The notes: a model not told the origin generated them from the sequence alone. A stretch of DNA of 64,000 nucleotides from Lachnospiraceae bacterium (GCA_003979345.1 RYVZ01000010.1:19053-83052); one strand, 5' to 3'; counted from the first letter of the stretch, positions 24,688 through 34,095 are shown. Translations and numbers: made by a program.

Positions 24688-26706
24688 ATGATGAAAGGGA
24701 TCTATTATCCAAAACTGGCATGGTTGGGAATCAAAAGAAATAAACAAGTATACATTCCATTCATACTGACCGGAATCGGAATGGTGATCATGTATTATAT
24801 TATCACATTTTTAGAGGGAAGCGATGCGCTGTACCGGATGAGCGGTGGACAGACGCTTCAGGCAACGCTTGGTTTCGGCGTGTATGTGATGTCTTTTTTT
24901 ACCGTGATCTTTATGTTCTACACAAATTCTTTTTTGATCCGCAGAAGAAAGAAGGAATTTGGATTATACAATATTCTGGGGATGGGAAAGTGGAATCTTG
25001 CGCGGATGCTCGTTTGGGAAAACCTGATCATTTATACGATCTGTGTTTTGGCAGGACTGCTTTTTGGCATTTTATTTTCAAAGCTGGCGGAGCTTGGGGC
25101 AGTGCATATGATCGGATTGGGACCGACTTATCAGTTCCGCATATCCGTGGAGGCTGTCAGGCATGTAATCTGTCTGTTTGCAGTCGTGTTTGGATTGATT
25201 CTTGTGAATAATCTGCGCTCGATCCATGTTTCGAAACCTGTGGAATTGCTGCGGAGCGAAAATGTCGGGGAAAAACCGCCCAAGGTCAACTGGTTTTTGG
25301 CGCTGCTCGGTGTGCTGGTGCTTTGCGCTGCCTACTATCTGGCAGTCTCGATTCAGAATCCGATGGCGGCGATGGTGTGGTTTTTTGTGGCGGTCATGAT
25401 GGTGATCGCGGCGACTTATCTGCTGTTTATCAGCGGATCTGTGGCGCTGTGCAGACTATTACAGAAGAATAAGAAATTTTATTACCGGACGAATCATTTT
25501 GTGGCGGTGTCTTCCATGAGTTATCGCATGAAGCGCAATGGCGCGGGTCTTGCATCGATCTGTATTCTTTCTACAATGGTATTAGTGACGCTCTCCTCTA
25601 CGGCATGCCTGTTTTTTGGAAAAGAAAGCGGTCTTAAGCTGCGTTACCCACGGGAGATTGTACTAAATTCGATAAGCGTAGATAAGGAAACAGCGGATGC
25701 GGTGCGGAGCATGGCGCGGGAGGCGGCGGCAGACGCCGGTAAACAGACACAGGAGGAAGTGTTTTACCGATATCTGGAAGTGGCGGGAGAATGCACGGAC
25801 GATCATGTGAACACAAAGGATGTTTCACTTGGATATTCATTCGGAGGGGATCATTCGACCATTGACTTATTGATTGTTCCGGTCGAAGATTATAACGAGC
25901 TGACCGGTGAGCAGGAGACGCTGATGCCCGGCGAGGCGCTGATCGGCATGACAAAGAACGGGCAGTATTCCTATGATACGATCACGATCGAGGGATTAGA
26001 ACCGCTGTGCATAAAGGGGACCGTCGGTAAACTGCCGCCGAACGGCAATGAGACGGCAGCGATCTTTCCGTCCATTTATCTGTTTGTGCCGGATTTCGAA
26101 CGGTTTGTAGAATTTTATCGGGGAGAAGGCGCGGAATCTGCCTATGTGACGGAACACAGCTATTACGGATTCGATCTTTCCTGTGCGGATCAGGAACAGC
26201 GGCAGGTCGCGGGAGCGATTGCTGACCGGATCAGGGAGCTGCAGTCACGGGATGAAACGTTTCCGCGTGTCTGGGTCGAAAGCATTGCCGGGGAAAGGGA
26301 TGATTTTTACAGCATGTACGGAAGCTTGTTCTTTTTGGGTATCCTGCTCGGTCTTGTGTTCGTGTTTGCTACCGTGCTGATCATTTATTATAAGCAGATT
26401 TCCGAGGGGTACGAGGACCGCGCGAAATTTGATATCATGCAAAAGGTCGGCATGACCGGACGGGAGATCAGGAAAAGCGTGAATTCCCAGGTGCTGACGG
26501 TATTCTTCCTGCCGCTTGTCACGGCGGGGATACACATGGCGTTTGCGTTTCCGCTCATCAATAAGATCATGATCCTGTTTAACGCGGTGGATCTGTCCCT
26601 GTTGATCTGGACGACGGTCATTTGCTTTTTGATATTTGGTTTCTTCTATATCCTGATATATCGCATGACGTCCCGCGCATACTTAAAGCTTGTGAGCAAG
26701 GGCTGA
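24688..26706 (+). CDS. BceB-like FtsX-family permease
   Basis: A 672-aa membrane protein with about ten helices. A large outside domain of about 200 residues (roughly 320-535) lies between helices 7 and 8, the hallmark of BceB permeases that bind peptide antibiotics. N-terminal helices are interrupted by RRRKKEFGLYNILGMGK, and the C-terminal part repeats the FtsX pattern with FDIMQKVGMTGREIRKS. It forms a complex with the ATPase just upstream. The ligand cannot be predicted from sequence. Confidence 0.9.
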   Translation: MMKGIYYPKLAWLGIKRNKQVYIPFILTGIGMVIMYYIITFLEGSDALYRMSGGQTLQATLGFGVYVMSFFTVIFMFYTNSFLIRRRKKEFGLYNILGMGKWNLARMLVWENLIIYTICVLAGLLFGILFSKLAELGAVHMIGLGPTYQFRISVEAVRHVICLFAVVFGLILVNNLRSIHVSKPVELLRSENVGEKPPKVNWFLALLGVLVLCAAYYLAVSIQNPMAAMVWFFVAVMMVIAATYLLFISGSVALCRLLQKNKKFYYRTNHFVAVSSMSYRMKRNGAGLASICILSTMVLVTLSSTACLFFGKESGLKLRYPREIVLNSISVDKETADAVRSMAREAAADAGKQTQEEVFYRYLEVAGECTDDHVNTKDVSLGYSFGGDHSTIDLLIVPVEDYNELTGEQETLMPGEALIGMTKNGQYSYDTITIEGLEPLCIKGTVGKLPPNGNETAAIFPSIYLFVPDFERFVEFYRGEGAESAYVTEHSYYGFDLSCADQEQRQVAGAIADRIRELQSRDETFPRVWVESIAGERDDFYSMYGSLFFLGILLGLVFVFATVLIIYYKQISEGYEDRAKFDIMQKVGMTGREIRKSVNSQVLTVFFLPLVTAGIHMAFAFPLINKIMILFNAVDLSLLIWTTVICFLIFGFFYILIYRMTSRAYLKLVSKG

Positions 26707-26802
26707 ACTGCCATGTTGTTGTAAAAATGGTTGAATGCCAAAGCGAATTTTCGTGTTGTAAAAATTTATGGCTGTACCCTTTCAAGTAGGAAAAAAGTGT
26801 GT

Positions 26803-26808
26803 TATAAT
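26803..26808 (+). promoter_or_regulatory. -10 element before the GGDEF protein gene
   Basis: TATAAT at 26803-26808, 41 bp before the start codon. The -35 region is weak (TTTCAA at 26780). Confidence 0.45.
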
Positions 26809-26848
26809 AATGACTAAAGTACTATTTTCTCTCAAAGAGGATCGGCCT

Positions 26849-28810
26849 ATGAAGAAAAAGAGAAAGATGATCGCGGTGTTGGCGATCTATTTGGAAAACA
26901 GTTATCAGACTAGAATCATGGACGGTATATTTACCCAGTGTCAGCGCTACGGATATGATGTTGCCGTGTTTGCACCGCTTGTCCAGTCGATTCATTCAGA
27001 TAAAGATTATTTGAATGCTGAGTGGAATATTTACAGTCTGGTCAATTTTGATAAGTTTGACGGTGTGATCGTGACAGCACTTCCGATGCACGCGAATGGA
27101 AACGCGCCTATTTATCAGGAGCTTGTCGATCTGGTAAAAAAGAAATGCCGCAAGAAGGTGGTTTCGATCGATTATCCGTTTGATGGCAGTGAGACGGCTT
27201 TTACGAATGACCGGAAAGCTTTTTATGAGATCACGGAGCATGTTTTTGATGTGCACCACTGCAGAAATGTTTATTTCCTGAACGGATTTGCGGGGCTGAA
27301 TGTGTGCAGGGAACGTTTGGCGGGATATCAGGATTACCTGACAAAGCATCATCTTCCGTTTGACGAAAAGAAAGTGTTTGACGGGGATTTCTGGTATGAC
27401 TCGGGAGAACAGCTCGCAGACCGCATTTGTGCGGGAGAGCTTGACATGCCGGACGCAGTGATCTGTGCAAGCGATCATATGGCAGTCGGGCTGATGAACC
27501 GCCTGCTCTGGCATGGAATAAAGGTACCGGAGCAGGTGATCGTGACCGGCTATGATGCAACGAAGGAGTCAGCGATCAATGCAACAACGCTGACAACGTA
27601 TGAGCCCGCGAATACGGTGACCGCGGAGGAAGCAGTCAACCTTCTGCATGCCGTGATCGATCCTGACGAGCCTGAGATCGAACCGGTCCATACGCTTAAC
27701 ATGAATCTGCATGTGGGAGACAGCTGTGGCTGCCATGCAGATCCGGAATATCTTCATAAAAAGATACATCGCTCTTTATATAATGTAAATTCATATATCA
27801 AAGCGATGCAGAAAGACACGACCGTTGACATCAGTGAGCTGCTTGACAGTTATCTGTTTGAGAATCTTGTGAGTGTCAGCGGTCCGCGCGAGTGTATTTA
27901 TGAGATCTACAAGAATACTTATACGCTGCGCCCTTATAAGGATTTTTATATGTGCCTGCGGGAAGACTGGATGGATACGGAGACATCCATGATCGACGGT
28001 TATCCGGAGCGCATGAGACTCGTGCTGCATTCGGAGATGGCGACAAATTGGGATGATACGCAGGGAGTCAGCTTTACACCAAGCGACAAGGCAGGCGGGC
28101 GTTCTTTTTATACGGAAGAAATGCTGCCGGAATTGTTTGAGGAACGGGAAGAACCGATGGCGTTCTACTTTTCTCCAATCCATTTCGCGGAGCAGACGCT
28201 TGGCTATGCGGTACTGACAGCTGAGCTTTTACAGGAACGTAAGCTTGACTATGTGTTCCATAACTGGCTGCGCAACATCAATAATGCGCTGGAAATGATG
28301 CGTGTGCGCGGCAGGATCCAGACAAAATCTGAGATCGATGTGATGACCGGACTGTATAACCGCAGGGCGATGGAGAATAAATTAGAAGTGATCCGCCAGT
28401 TTGGAAAGGGCAAGATCCTGCTTGCGCTTGTTGCAGACTTAGACCGGCTCAAGTTTATAAATGATACTTACGGGCATCATGAGGGTGACTACGCGATCAA
28501 AGCGGTCGCGGAGGCGCTGATGTCATGCGCGACCGATAACGAGATCTGTGTCCGGAGCGGCGGGGATGAGTTTATCATACTTGGCGTGGATGAATATACG
28601 GAGGATGAGACGGACGAGAAGATCGCGCGTATTGAGGAGATCTGCGCCGCAAAAGGTGCGGAGGCGAGGAAGCCCTATGAGGTTTCTGCGAGTATTGGTT
28701 ACTGCCTTGCAAGGCTCAGGGACGATACGAATGTGGATCTGCTGCTTGAGGTCGCAGACCAACGGATGTATGAAGTAAAACGAGAGCATCATAAAGCCCG
28801 GAGAGCATAG
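26849..28810 (+). CDS. Sugar-binding-like sensor / GGDEF diguanylate cyclase fusion
   Basis: A 653-aa cytoplasmic protein. Residues about 1-280 look like the ligand-binding domain of LacI-family regulators (periplasmic-binding fold: opening MIAVLAIYLENSYQ, then CASDHMAVGLMNRL and VTGYDA) without a DNA-binding helix-turn-helix. A middle region of about 200 residues follows. The C-terminal GGDEF domain has DLDRLKFINDTYGH and an intact SGGDEF (GGDEF at 571-575), so it should make cyclic di-GMP. ATG 26849 follows AGAGGATC and gives a sensible N-terminus; the frame is open further upstream. It probably links a small-molecule signal to c-di-GMP output. Confidence 0.8.
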   Translation: MKKKRKMIAVLAIYLENSYQTRIMDGIFTQCQRYGYDVAVFAPLVQSIHSDKDYLNAEWNIYSLVNFDKFDGVIVTALPMHANGNAPIYQELVDLVKKKCRKKVVSIDYPFDGSETAFTNDRKAFYEITEHVFDVHHCRNVYFLNGFAGLNVCRERLAGYQDYLTKHHLPFDEKKVFDGDFWYDSGEQLADRICAGELDMPDAVICASDHMAVGLMNRLLWHGIKVPEQVIVTGYDATKESAINATTLTTYEPANTVTAEEAVNLLHAVIDPDEPEIEPVHTLNMNLHVGDSCGCHADPEYLHKKIHRSLYNVNSYIKAMQKDTTVDISELLDSYLFENLVSVSGPRECIYEIYKNTYTLRPYKDFYMCLREDWMDTETSMIDGYPERMRLVLHSEMATNWDDTQGVSFTPSDKAGGRSFYTEEMLPELFEEREEPMAFYFSPIHFAEQTLGYAVLTAELLQERKLDYVFHNWLRNINNALEMMRVRGRIQTKSEIDVMTGLYNRRAMENKLEVIRQFGKGKILLALVADLDRLKFINDTYGHHEGDYAIKAVAEALMSCATDNEICVRSGGDEFIILGVDEYTEDETDEKIARIEEICAAKGAEARKPYEVSASIGYCLARLRDDTNVDLLLEVADQRMYEVKREHHKARRA

Positions 28811-28837
28811 TAAAAATCATACGTAATAAATTTTTTC

Positions 28838-28866
28838 AAAAAGGGGGTTGTCAAACCTCCTTTTTT
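28838..28866 (+). terminator. Terminator overlapping the -35 of the rpsJ promoter
   Basis: AAAAAGGGGGTT gtca AACCTCCTTTTTT is a 12-bp stem with a T run. It ends the GGDEF gene transcript. TTGTCA (28848-28853) inside the loop and left arm doubles as the -35 of the ribosomal operon promoter. Confidence 0.75.
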
Positions 28867-28876
28867 CGTGTATAGT
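28848..28876 (+). promoter_or_regulatory. Promoter of the S10 ribosomal operon
   Basis: TTGTCA (28848-28853), 17 nt, TATAGT (28871-28876): a strong sigma-A promoter. Transcription should start near 28883, leaving a leader of about 284 nt before rpsJ. Confidence 0.75.
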
Positions 28877-28882
28877 AATCAA

Positions 28883-29166
28883 TGCTGTGGCATGATAGCG
28901 TTGAAACGTGAGGTTGCTGTGGGCAGAAAACAGATAACTTCCCGCAGGTTTTCCGTGGAGCGAATGTCAAGTTTATAAAACTGGCGACAAGTCACTGTAC
29001 CAACAAAGAGTCTACCGACGGTAGAAACGACGTGTTGTAAATCTGCATAGGCAGTGGAGCAGGAAATTCCTGCAGGGCTGTCCATAGCATGACACACACG
29101 GGAGAGTGTACAGTCACCGCTTGTCGTACTTCGATTGAAAAGTGCGAAAAGGAGGCGACTTTTTTT
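28883..29166 (+). promoter_or_regulatory. Long 5-prime leader of the S10 operon
   Basis: About 284 nt without a credible gene between the promoter and rpsJ. It contains many short complementary stretches, for example GGAAATTCC-type and CTACCGACGGTAG pairs (CTACCGacGGTAG, about 29010), and ends in AAGGAGGCGACT before the rpsJ start. Leaders of S10 operons are often targets of ribosomal-protein autoregulation. That this one is such a target is inference. Confidence 0.45.
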
Positions 29167-29484
29167 ATGGCAAATCAGATTATGAGAATCACCCTGAAGG
29201 CATACGACCATCAGTTAGTGGATGCATCTGCCAAAAAAATCATCGAAACAGTTAAGAAGAACGGTTCCCAGGTGAGCGGACCGGTTCCCCTTCCTACCAA
29301 GAAGGAAGTTGTGACGATTCTTCGTGCGGTTCACAAGTATAAGGATTCCCGTGAGCAGTTCGAGCAGAGAACGCACAAGAGACTGATCGATATCATTGCA
29401 CCCACACCGAAGACGGTCGATGCATTGCAGAGACTCGAGATGCCTGCCGGTGTCTATATCGACATCAAAATGAAGAACAAATAA
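29167..29484 (+). CDS. rpsJ: 30S ribosomal protein S10
   Basis: A 105-aa protein with the S10 core: the RITLKAYDHQLVD start, SGPVPLPTKK and the conserved C-terminal part ending in DIKMKNK. ATG 29167 follows AAGGAGG; the longer frame from 29089 is leader. S10 sits in the 30S head and is also the NusE partner in transcription antitermination. It is the first gene of the S10-spc superoperon. Confidence 0.97.
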   Translation: MANQIMRITLKAYDHQLVDASAKKIIETVKKNGSQVSGPVPLPTKKEVVTILRAVHKYKDSREQFEQRTHKRLIDIIAPTPKTVDALQRLEMPAGVYIDIKMKNK

Positions 29485-29547
29485 CAAACCTTCTACTAGT
29501 ATGTGAACCGTTTGGTTCCGCCATGTAGAGCAAACAGGAGGTAAATG

Positions 29548-30231
29548 ATGAAGAAAGCAATTTTGGCAACAAAGGTCGGAATGACACAGATCTTCGCGGA
29601 AGACGGAAGCCTCATTCCGGTTACGGTCCTTGAGGCCGGTCCGTGTGTGGTAACACAGGTCAAGACGCAGGAGAATGACGGCTACAGCGCCGTTCAGGTC
29701 GGATTCGCAGACAAGAAAGACAGAATCATCAACAAGGACAAGGGCGGTAACAGGGAAGTGATCCATGCACACGGCGTGAACAAGCCGTTAAAAGGACATT
29801 TTGAGAAAGCGGGCGTATCTTCGAAGAGATATGTGAGAGAATTCCGTTTCGAGAATGCTGAAGAATATGCATTGGCGCAGGAGATCAAAGCTGATATTTT
29901 TGCAGTCGGCGATAAGGTGGATGCGTCGGCGATCAGCAAGGGCAAGGGTTTTCAGGGCGCGATTAAGAGATTAGGCCAGTCGAGAGGCCCGATGGCGCAC
30001 GGTTCCAAGTTCCATCGTCATCAGGGTTCCAACGGTGCCTGCTCCTCTCCGAGCCGCGTGTTCAAGGGTAAAGGTATGCCGGGACATATGGGCAGCAAGA
30101 AAGTCACGATCAAGAATCTCGAGGTCGTAAGAGTGGATGCAGAGAAGAATCTGCTTTTGGTCAAGGGTTCCGTACCCGGACCGAAGAAGTCTTTGATCAC
30201 CATTAAAGAGACCACGAAGGTTGAGGCATAA
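29548..30231 (+). CDS. rplC: 50S ribosomal protein L3
   Basis: L3 (227 aa) binds the 3-prime part of 23S rRNA and helps start 50S assembly. The N-terminus MKKAILATKVGMTQIF and the central FHRHQGSNG loop that reaches toward the peptidyl transferase centre identify it. ATG 29548 is preferred over ATG 29545 because of its 6-nt spacing from AGGAGG (29536-29541). It is a little longer than the about 209 aa of Bacillus, through a charged insertion around residues 90-110 and the C-terminal tail. Confidence 0.96.
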   Translation: MKKAILATKVGMTQIFAEDGSLIPVTVLEAGPCVVTQVKTQENDGYSAVQVGFADKKDRIINKDKGGNREVIHAHGVNKPLKGHFEKAGVSSKRYVREFRFENAEEYALAQEIKADIFAVGDKVDASAISKGKGFQGAIKRLGQSRGPMAHGSKFHRHQGSNGACSSPSRVFKGKGMPGHMGSKKVTIKNLEVVRVDAEKNLLLVKGSVPGPKKSLITIKETTKVEA

Positions 30232-30258
30232 AGCAGGAACGAAAGGAGGAGCACTCAG

Positions 30259-30879
30259 ATGGCAAACGTATCTGTTTACAATATGGAAGGAAAAGAAGTC
30301 GGCAAGATGGACTTAAGCGATGCGGTGTTTGGTGTTGAGATCAATGAGCATCTGGTACACATGGCAGTCGTTCAGCAGCTTGCCAACAATCGTCAGGGCA
30401 CGCAGAAGGCAAAGACGCGCTCTGAGGTTTCCGGCGGAGGAAGAAAGCCCTGGAGACAGAAAGGGACCGGTCATGCGAGACAGGGTTCCACAAGAGCACC
30501 TCAATGGAAGGGCGGCGGCATGGTATTCGCTCCGACACCGAGGGATTATTCTTTTAAGATGAACAAGAAAGAAAAACGCACAGCATTGAAGTCTGCGCTG
30601 ACTAGCAAGGTACAGAGCAGCAGGCTGATCGTGTTAGACGAGCTTACGCTTGACGAGATCAAGACGAAGAAGATCGTAGAACTTGTAAATAATCTGCATG
30701 CAGAGAAAGCGCTGATCGTATTAAAGGAGAAGGATGACAAGGTCATGCTCTCTGCAAGAAATGTTCCCGATGTGGAGACCGCATTGACGAACACGATCAA
30801 CGTTTATGATGTGCTGAATGCTGGAACTGTTGTCCTGACAAAGGATGCGGTCAAGATGATCGAGGAGGTGTACGCATAA
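30259..30879 (+). CDS. rplD: 50S ribosomal protein L4
   Basis: L4 (206 aa) lines the exit tunnel and in several bacteria also regulates its own operon. The glycine/arginine-rich tunnel loop is seen as GGGRKPWRQKGTGHARQGS. A GAAAGGAGG site lies upstream. The stop shares one base with the rplW start, which implies translational coupling. Confidence 0.97.
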   Translation: MANVSVYNMEGKEVGKMDLSDAVFGVEINEHLVHMAVVQQLANNRQGTQKAKTRSEVSGGGRKPWRQKGTGHARQGSTRAPQWKGGGMVFAPTPRDYSFKMNKKEKRTALKSALTSKVQSSRLIVLDELTLDEIKTKKIVELVNNLHAEKALIVLKEKDDKVMLSARNVPDVETALTNTINVYDVLNAGTVVLTKDAVKMIEEVYA

Positions 30880-31178
30880 TGGCAGACATTAAGTATTATG
30901 ATGTAATCCTCAAACCGGTGATTACAGAGAAGAGCATGAACGAAATGGGCAGCAAGAAATACACATTTCTTGTTCACGTCGATGCAAACAAGACGATGAT
31001 CAAAGAGGCTGTCGAGAAAATGTTCGACGGTGTCAAGGTCGAGAGCGTCAACACAATGAATCTTTCGGGCAAAAAGAAGACCCGGGGACGTGTGACGGGA
31101 ATGACTGCGGCAACGAAGAAAGCGATCGTGAAACTGACTGCGGACAGCAAGGACATTGAACTGTTTACGGGTCTGTAA
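30879..31178 (+). CDS. rplW: 50S ribosomal protein L23
   Basis: L23 (99 aa) sits at the tunnel exit and is the docking site for trigger factor and SRP. The start is YYDVILKPVITEKSM, and the RNA-binding loop GKKKTRGRVTG is intact. The gene overlaps rplD by one base, and GAGGAGG lies inside the end of rplD. Confidence 0.97.
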   Translation: MADIKYYDVILKPVITEKSMNEMGSKKYTFLVHVDANKTMIKEAVEKMFDGVKVESVNTMNLSGKKKTRGRVTGMTAATKKAIVKLTADSKDIELFTGL

Positions 31179-31232
31179 ATCAAAGGGAAATCCTTTCACA
31201 ATCGTGCAAATTAGAGAAAAGGAGATATTATC

Positions 31233-32075
31233 ATGGGAATTAAGACTTACAATCCCTATACACCTTCCAGACGTAATATGACCGGTTCCGATTTTGCTGA
31301 AATCACAAAGCACACGCCGGAAAAGTCCCTGTGTACTTCGTTAAAGAAGAACTCCGGCCGTAACAATCAGGGCAAGATCACGGTAAGACACCGCGGGGGC
31401 GGTAATAAGAGAAAGTATAGGATCATTGATTTTAAGAGAAATAAAGACGGGATCCCTGCAAAGGTCATCGGTATTGAGTACGATCCGAACAGAACGGCCA
31501 ATATCGCGCTGATCTGCTATGCGGACGGTGTAAAGTCCTATATCCTTGCACCGGAAGGATTAACGGACGGTATGCAGGTGATGAACGGACCGACAGCCGA
31601 GGTGAAGGTTGGCAACTGCCTTCCGTTATCCGAGATTCCTGTCGGTACACAGATCTACAGCATTGAGCTTCACCCGGGCAAGGGCGGACAGATGGTTCGT
31701 TCCGCAGGCAACAGCGCACAGCTGATGGCGAAGGAAGGCAAATATGCGACGCTTCGTCTGCCGTCCGGTGAAATGAGAATGGTACCGATCGTATGCAGAG
31801 CATGTATCGGCACGGTCGGCAATGGTGATCACAACCTGATCAACCTCGGAAAAGCAGGACGTAAGCGTCATATGGGTATCAGACCTACCGTGCGCGGTTC
31901 CGTCATGAACCCGAATGACCATCCGCACGGCGGCGGCGAGGGCAGAGCGCCCATCGGACGTCCGGGTCCCTGCACACCTTGGGGCAAGCCTGCACTCGGC
32001 TTAAAGACGCGTAAGAAAAAGAACCCGTCCAATAAGCTGATCGTGAGAAGACGTGACGGCAGAGCTATCAAATAA
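31233..32075 (+). CDS. rplB: 50S ribosomal protein L2
   Basis: L2 (280 aa) is a core protein near the peptidyl transferase centre. The conserved motif PHGGGEGRAPIGRPGP with the functional histidine is present, as is the C-terminal basic tail. AAAGGAG precedes ATG 31233. Confidence 0.97.
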   Translation: MGIKTYNPYTPSRRNMTGSDFAEITKHTPEKSLCTSLKKNSGRNNQGKITVRHRGGGNKRKYRIIDFKRNKDGIPAKVIGIEYDPNRTANIALICYADGVKSYILAPEGLTDGMQVMNGPTAEVKVGNCLPLSEIPVGTQIYSIELHPGKGGQMVRSAGNSAQLMAKEGKYATLRLPSGEMRMVPIVCRACIGTVGNGDHNLINLGKAGRKRHMGIRPTVRGSVMNPNDHPHGGGEGRAPIGRPGPCTPWGKPALGLKTRKKKNPSNKLIVRRRDGRAIK

Positions 32076-32091
32076 TTGAGGAGGAAAGACA

Positions 32092-32373
32092 ATGGCTAGA
32101 TCACTGAAAAAAGGACCGTTTGCAGATGCAAGCTTACTGAAAAAAGTAGATGCAATGAATGCAGCAGGACAGAAGCAGGTTATTAAGACCTGGTCCCGTC
32201 GTTCCACAATCTTCCCGTCCTTTGTCGGACACACGATTGCGGTGCATGACGGCAGAAAGCACGTTCCTGTTTATGTAACAGAGGATATGGTCGGACACAA
32301 GCTCGGAGAGTTTGTTGCCACCAGAACCTTCAGAGGACACAAAAAAGACGACAAGAAGTCCGGCGTCAGATAA
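32092..32373 (+). CDS. rpsS: 30S ribosomal protein S19
   Basis: S19 (93 aa) forms a pair with S13 in the 30S head. MARSLKKGPF at the start, TWSRRSTIFP and GHKLGEF are family hallmarks. GAGGAGGAA lies just upstream, 16 bp after rplB. Confidence 0.97.
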   Translation: MARSLKKGPFADASLLKKVDAMNAAGQKQVIKTWSRRSTIFPSFVGHTIAVHDGRKHVPVYVTEDMVGHKLGEFVATRTFRGHKKDDKKSGVR

Positions 32374-32395
32374 TTTTGAGAGGAGGTTTTAAGTC

Positions 32396-32782
32396 ATGGC
32401 AAAAGGACATCGTTCCCAGATTAAAAGAGAAAGAAATGCAAACAAAGATACAAGACCCTCCGCAAAGTTATCCTATGCAAGGGTTTCTGTTCAGAAAGCA
32501 TGCTTTGTATTGGATGCCATCAGAGGTAAGGATGTAACGACTGCGTTGGGAATTTTGGAATATAATCCGAGATATGCTTCCGCAGTTACGAAAAAGCTGT
32601 TAGAGTCCGCCATCGCGAACGCAGAGAACAACAATGGTATGAACCCTGAAAAGTTATACATTGCGGAGTGCTATGCGAACAGCGGTCCCATCATGAAAAG
32701 AGTAAAACCGAGAGCGCAGGGAAGGGCATACAGGATCGAGAAGAGAATGTGCCATATCACCATAGTGCTTGATGAAAGATAA
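32396..32782 (+). CDS. rplV: 50S ribosomal protein L22
   Basis: L22 (128 aa) has a globular domain on the 50S surface and a long hairpin into the exit tunnel, seen as KRVKPRAQGRAYRI. It is about 15 residues longer at the N-terminus than Bacillus L22, with a basic extension before the conserved SYARVS. GAGAGGAGG precedes the start. Confidence 0.96.
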   Translation: MAKGHRSQIKRERNANKDTRPSAKLSYARVSVQKACFVLDAIRGKDVTTALGILEYNPRYASAVTKKLLESAIANAENNNGMNPEKLYIAECYANSGPIMKRVKPRAQGRAYRIEKRMCHITIVLDER

Positions 32783-32793
32783 GGAGGAAGAAA

Positions 32794-33450
32794 ATGGGAC
32801 AGAAAGTAAATCCTCATGGCTTGAGAGTCGGTATTATTAAAGATTGGGATTCCAGATGGTACGCGGACGGCGAGTTTGCTGATTATCTGGTAGAAGATTA
32901 TAAGATCAGAAAATATCTGAAGAAGAAATTAATGGCTGCCGGTATCGCTAAGATCGAGATCGAGAGAGCGTCCGACAGGGTAAAGGTCATCGTTTTCACG
33001 GCAAAACCCGGTGTTGTCATCGGTAAAGGCGGCGCTGAGATCGAGATCACGAAGAAAGAGCTTTGCAAGCTGACCGGTAAGAACGTACTGATCGACATTA
33101 AGGAGATCAAGAGACCGGACAGGGACGCACAGCTTGTAGCGGAGAATATCGCACAGCAGTTAGAGAATCGTATTTCTTTCAGACGTGCAATGAAGTCCTG
33201 CATGCAGAGAACGATGAAGAGCGGTGCGCTTGGCATCAAAGCGGCATGCTCAGGTCGTCTTGGCGGTGCGGATATGGCGCGTTCCGAGTTCTACAGTGAG
33301 GGCACGATTCCTCTTCAGACACTGCGTGCAGATATTGACTACGGTTTTGCAGAGGCAGACACCACCTACGGCAAGATCGGCGTAAAGGTATGGATCTATA
33401 AAGGAGAGGTACTTCCTACTAAGGCAAATGCGGAAGGGAGCGATAAATAA
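32794..33450 (+). CDS. rpsC: 30S ribosomal protein S3
   Basis: S3 (218 aa) lies at the mRNA entry and takes part in unwinding mRNA. The KH domain motif VIGKGGAEIE and the start MGQKVNPHGLRVGI identify it. AAGGAGGAA precedes ATG 32794. It shares its last base with the first base of rplP. Confidence 0.97.
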   Translation: MGQKVNPHGLRVGIIKDWDSRWYADGEFADYLVEDYKIRKYLKKKLMAAGIAKIEIERASDRVKVIVFTAKPGVVIGKGGAEIEITKKELCKLTGKNVLIDIKEIKRPDRDAQLVAENIAQQLENRISFRRAMKSCMQRTMKSGALGIKAACSGRLGGADMARSEFYSEGTIPLQTLRADIDYGFAEADTTYGKIGVKVWIYKGEVLPTKANAEGSDK

Positions 33451-33878
33451 TGTTAATGCCGAAAAGAGTAAAACGTCGTAAGCAGTTTCGCGGCAGCATG
33501 GCAGGTAAGGCAAGCCGCGGCAACACGATCACATATGGTGAGTACGGTATTATAGCAACGGAACCGTGCTGGATCAAGTCTAACCAGATTGAGGCTGCCC
33601 GTATTGCGATGACGCGTTATACGAAGCGTGCCGGACAGGTATGGATCAAGATCTTCCCGGATAAGCCCGTAACGGCAAAACCGGCAGAGACCCGAATGGG
33701 TTCCGGAAAAGGCTCCCTTGAATACTGGGTAGCAGTCGTAAAGCCGGGACGCGTGATGTTCGAGATCGCAGGTATTCCCGAGGAACAGGCAAAAGAAGCG
33801 CTGCGTCTTGCCGTTCATAAGCTTCCCTGCAAGTGCAAGATCGTTTCGAAAGCAGATTTGGAAGGTGGTGTATCATAA
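33450..33878 (+). CDS. rplP: 50S ribosomal protein L16
   Basis: L16 (142 aa) binds near the A-site tRNA elbow. MLMPKRVKRRKQFRG and the arginine/glycine-rich central part are typical. It overlaps rpsC and rpmC by one base each, so the three are translationally linked. Confidence 0.97.
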   Translation: MLMPKRVKRRKQFRGSMAGKASRGNTITYGEYGIIATEPCWIKSNQIEAARIAMTRYTKRAGQVWIKIFPDKPVTAKPAETRMGSGKGSLEYWVAVVKPGRVMFEIAGIPEEQAKEALRLAVHKLPCKCKIVSKADLEGGVS

Positions 33879-34081
33879 TGAAAACAAATAAATATGTTGA
33901 AGATTTGAAGACCAAATCATCTGCTGAGTTAGCTGAGAGTTTAGTCGAAGCTAAGAAAGAGCTTTTCAATTTGAGATTCCAGAATGCGACAAACCAGCTG
34001 GATAACACTGCACGGATCAAAGAGGTTCGCAAGAATATTGCAAGAATCCAGACCGTGATCACACAGAAGGCAAACGCATAG
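33878..34081 (+). CDS. rpmC: 50S ribosomal protein L29
   Basis: L29 (67 aa) is a two-helix protein next to L23 at the tunnel exit. LRFQNATNQLDNTARIKEVR is the conserved second half. ATG 33878 overlaps the rplP stop by one base and has GGAAGGTGG upstream; the longer frame from 33833 is not needed. Confidence 0.96.
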   Translation: MKTNKYVEDLKTKSSAELAESLVEAKKELFNLRFQNATNQLDNTARIKEVRKNIARIQTVITQKANA

Positions 34082-34095
34082 AAAGGAGATCTACC

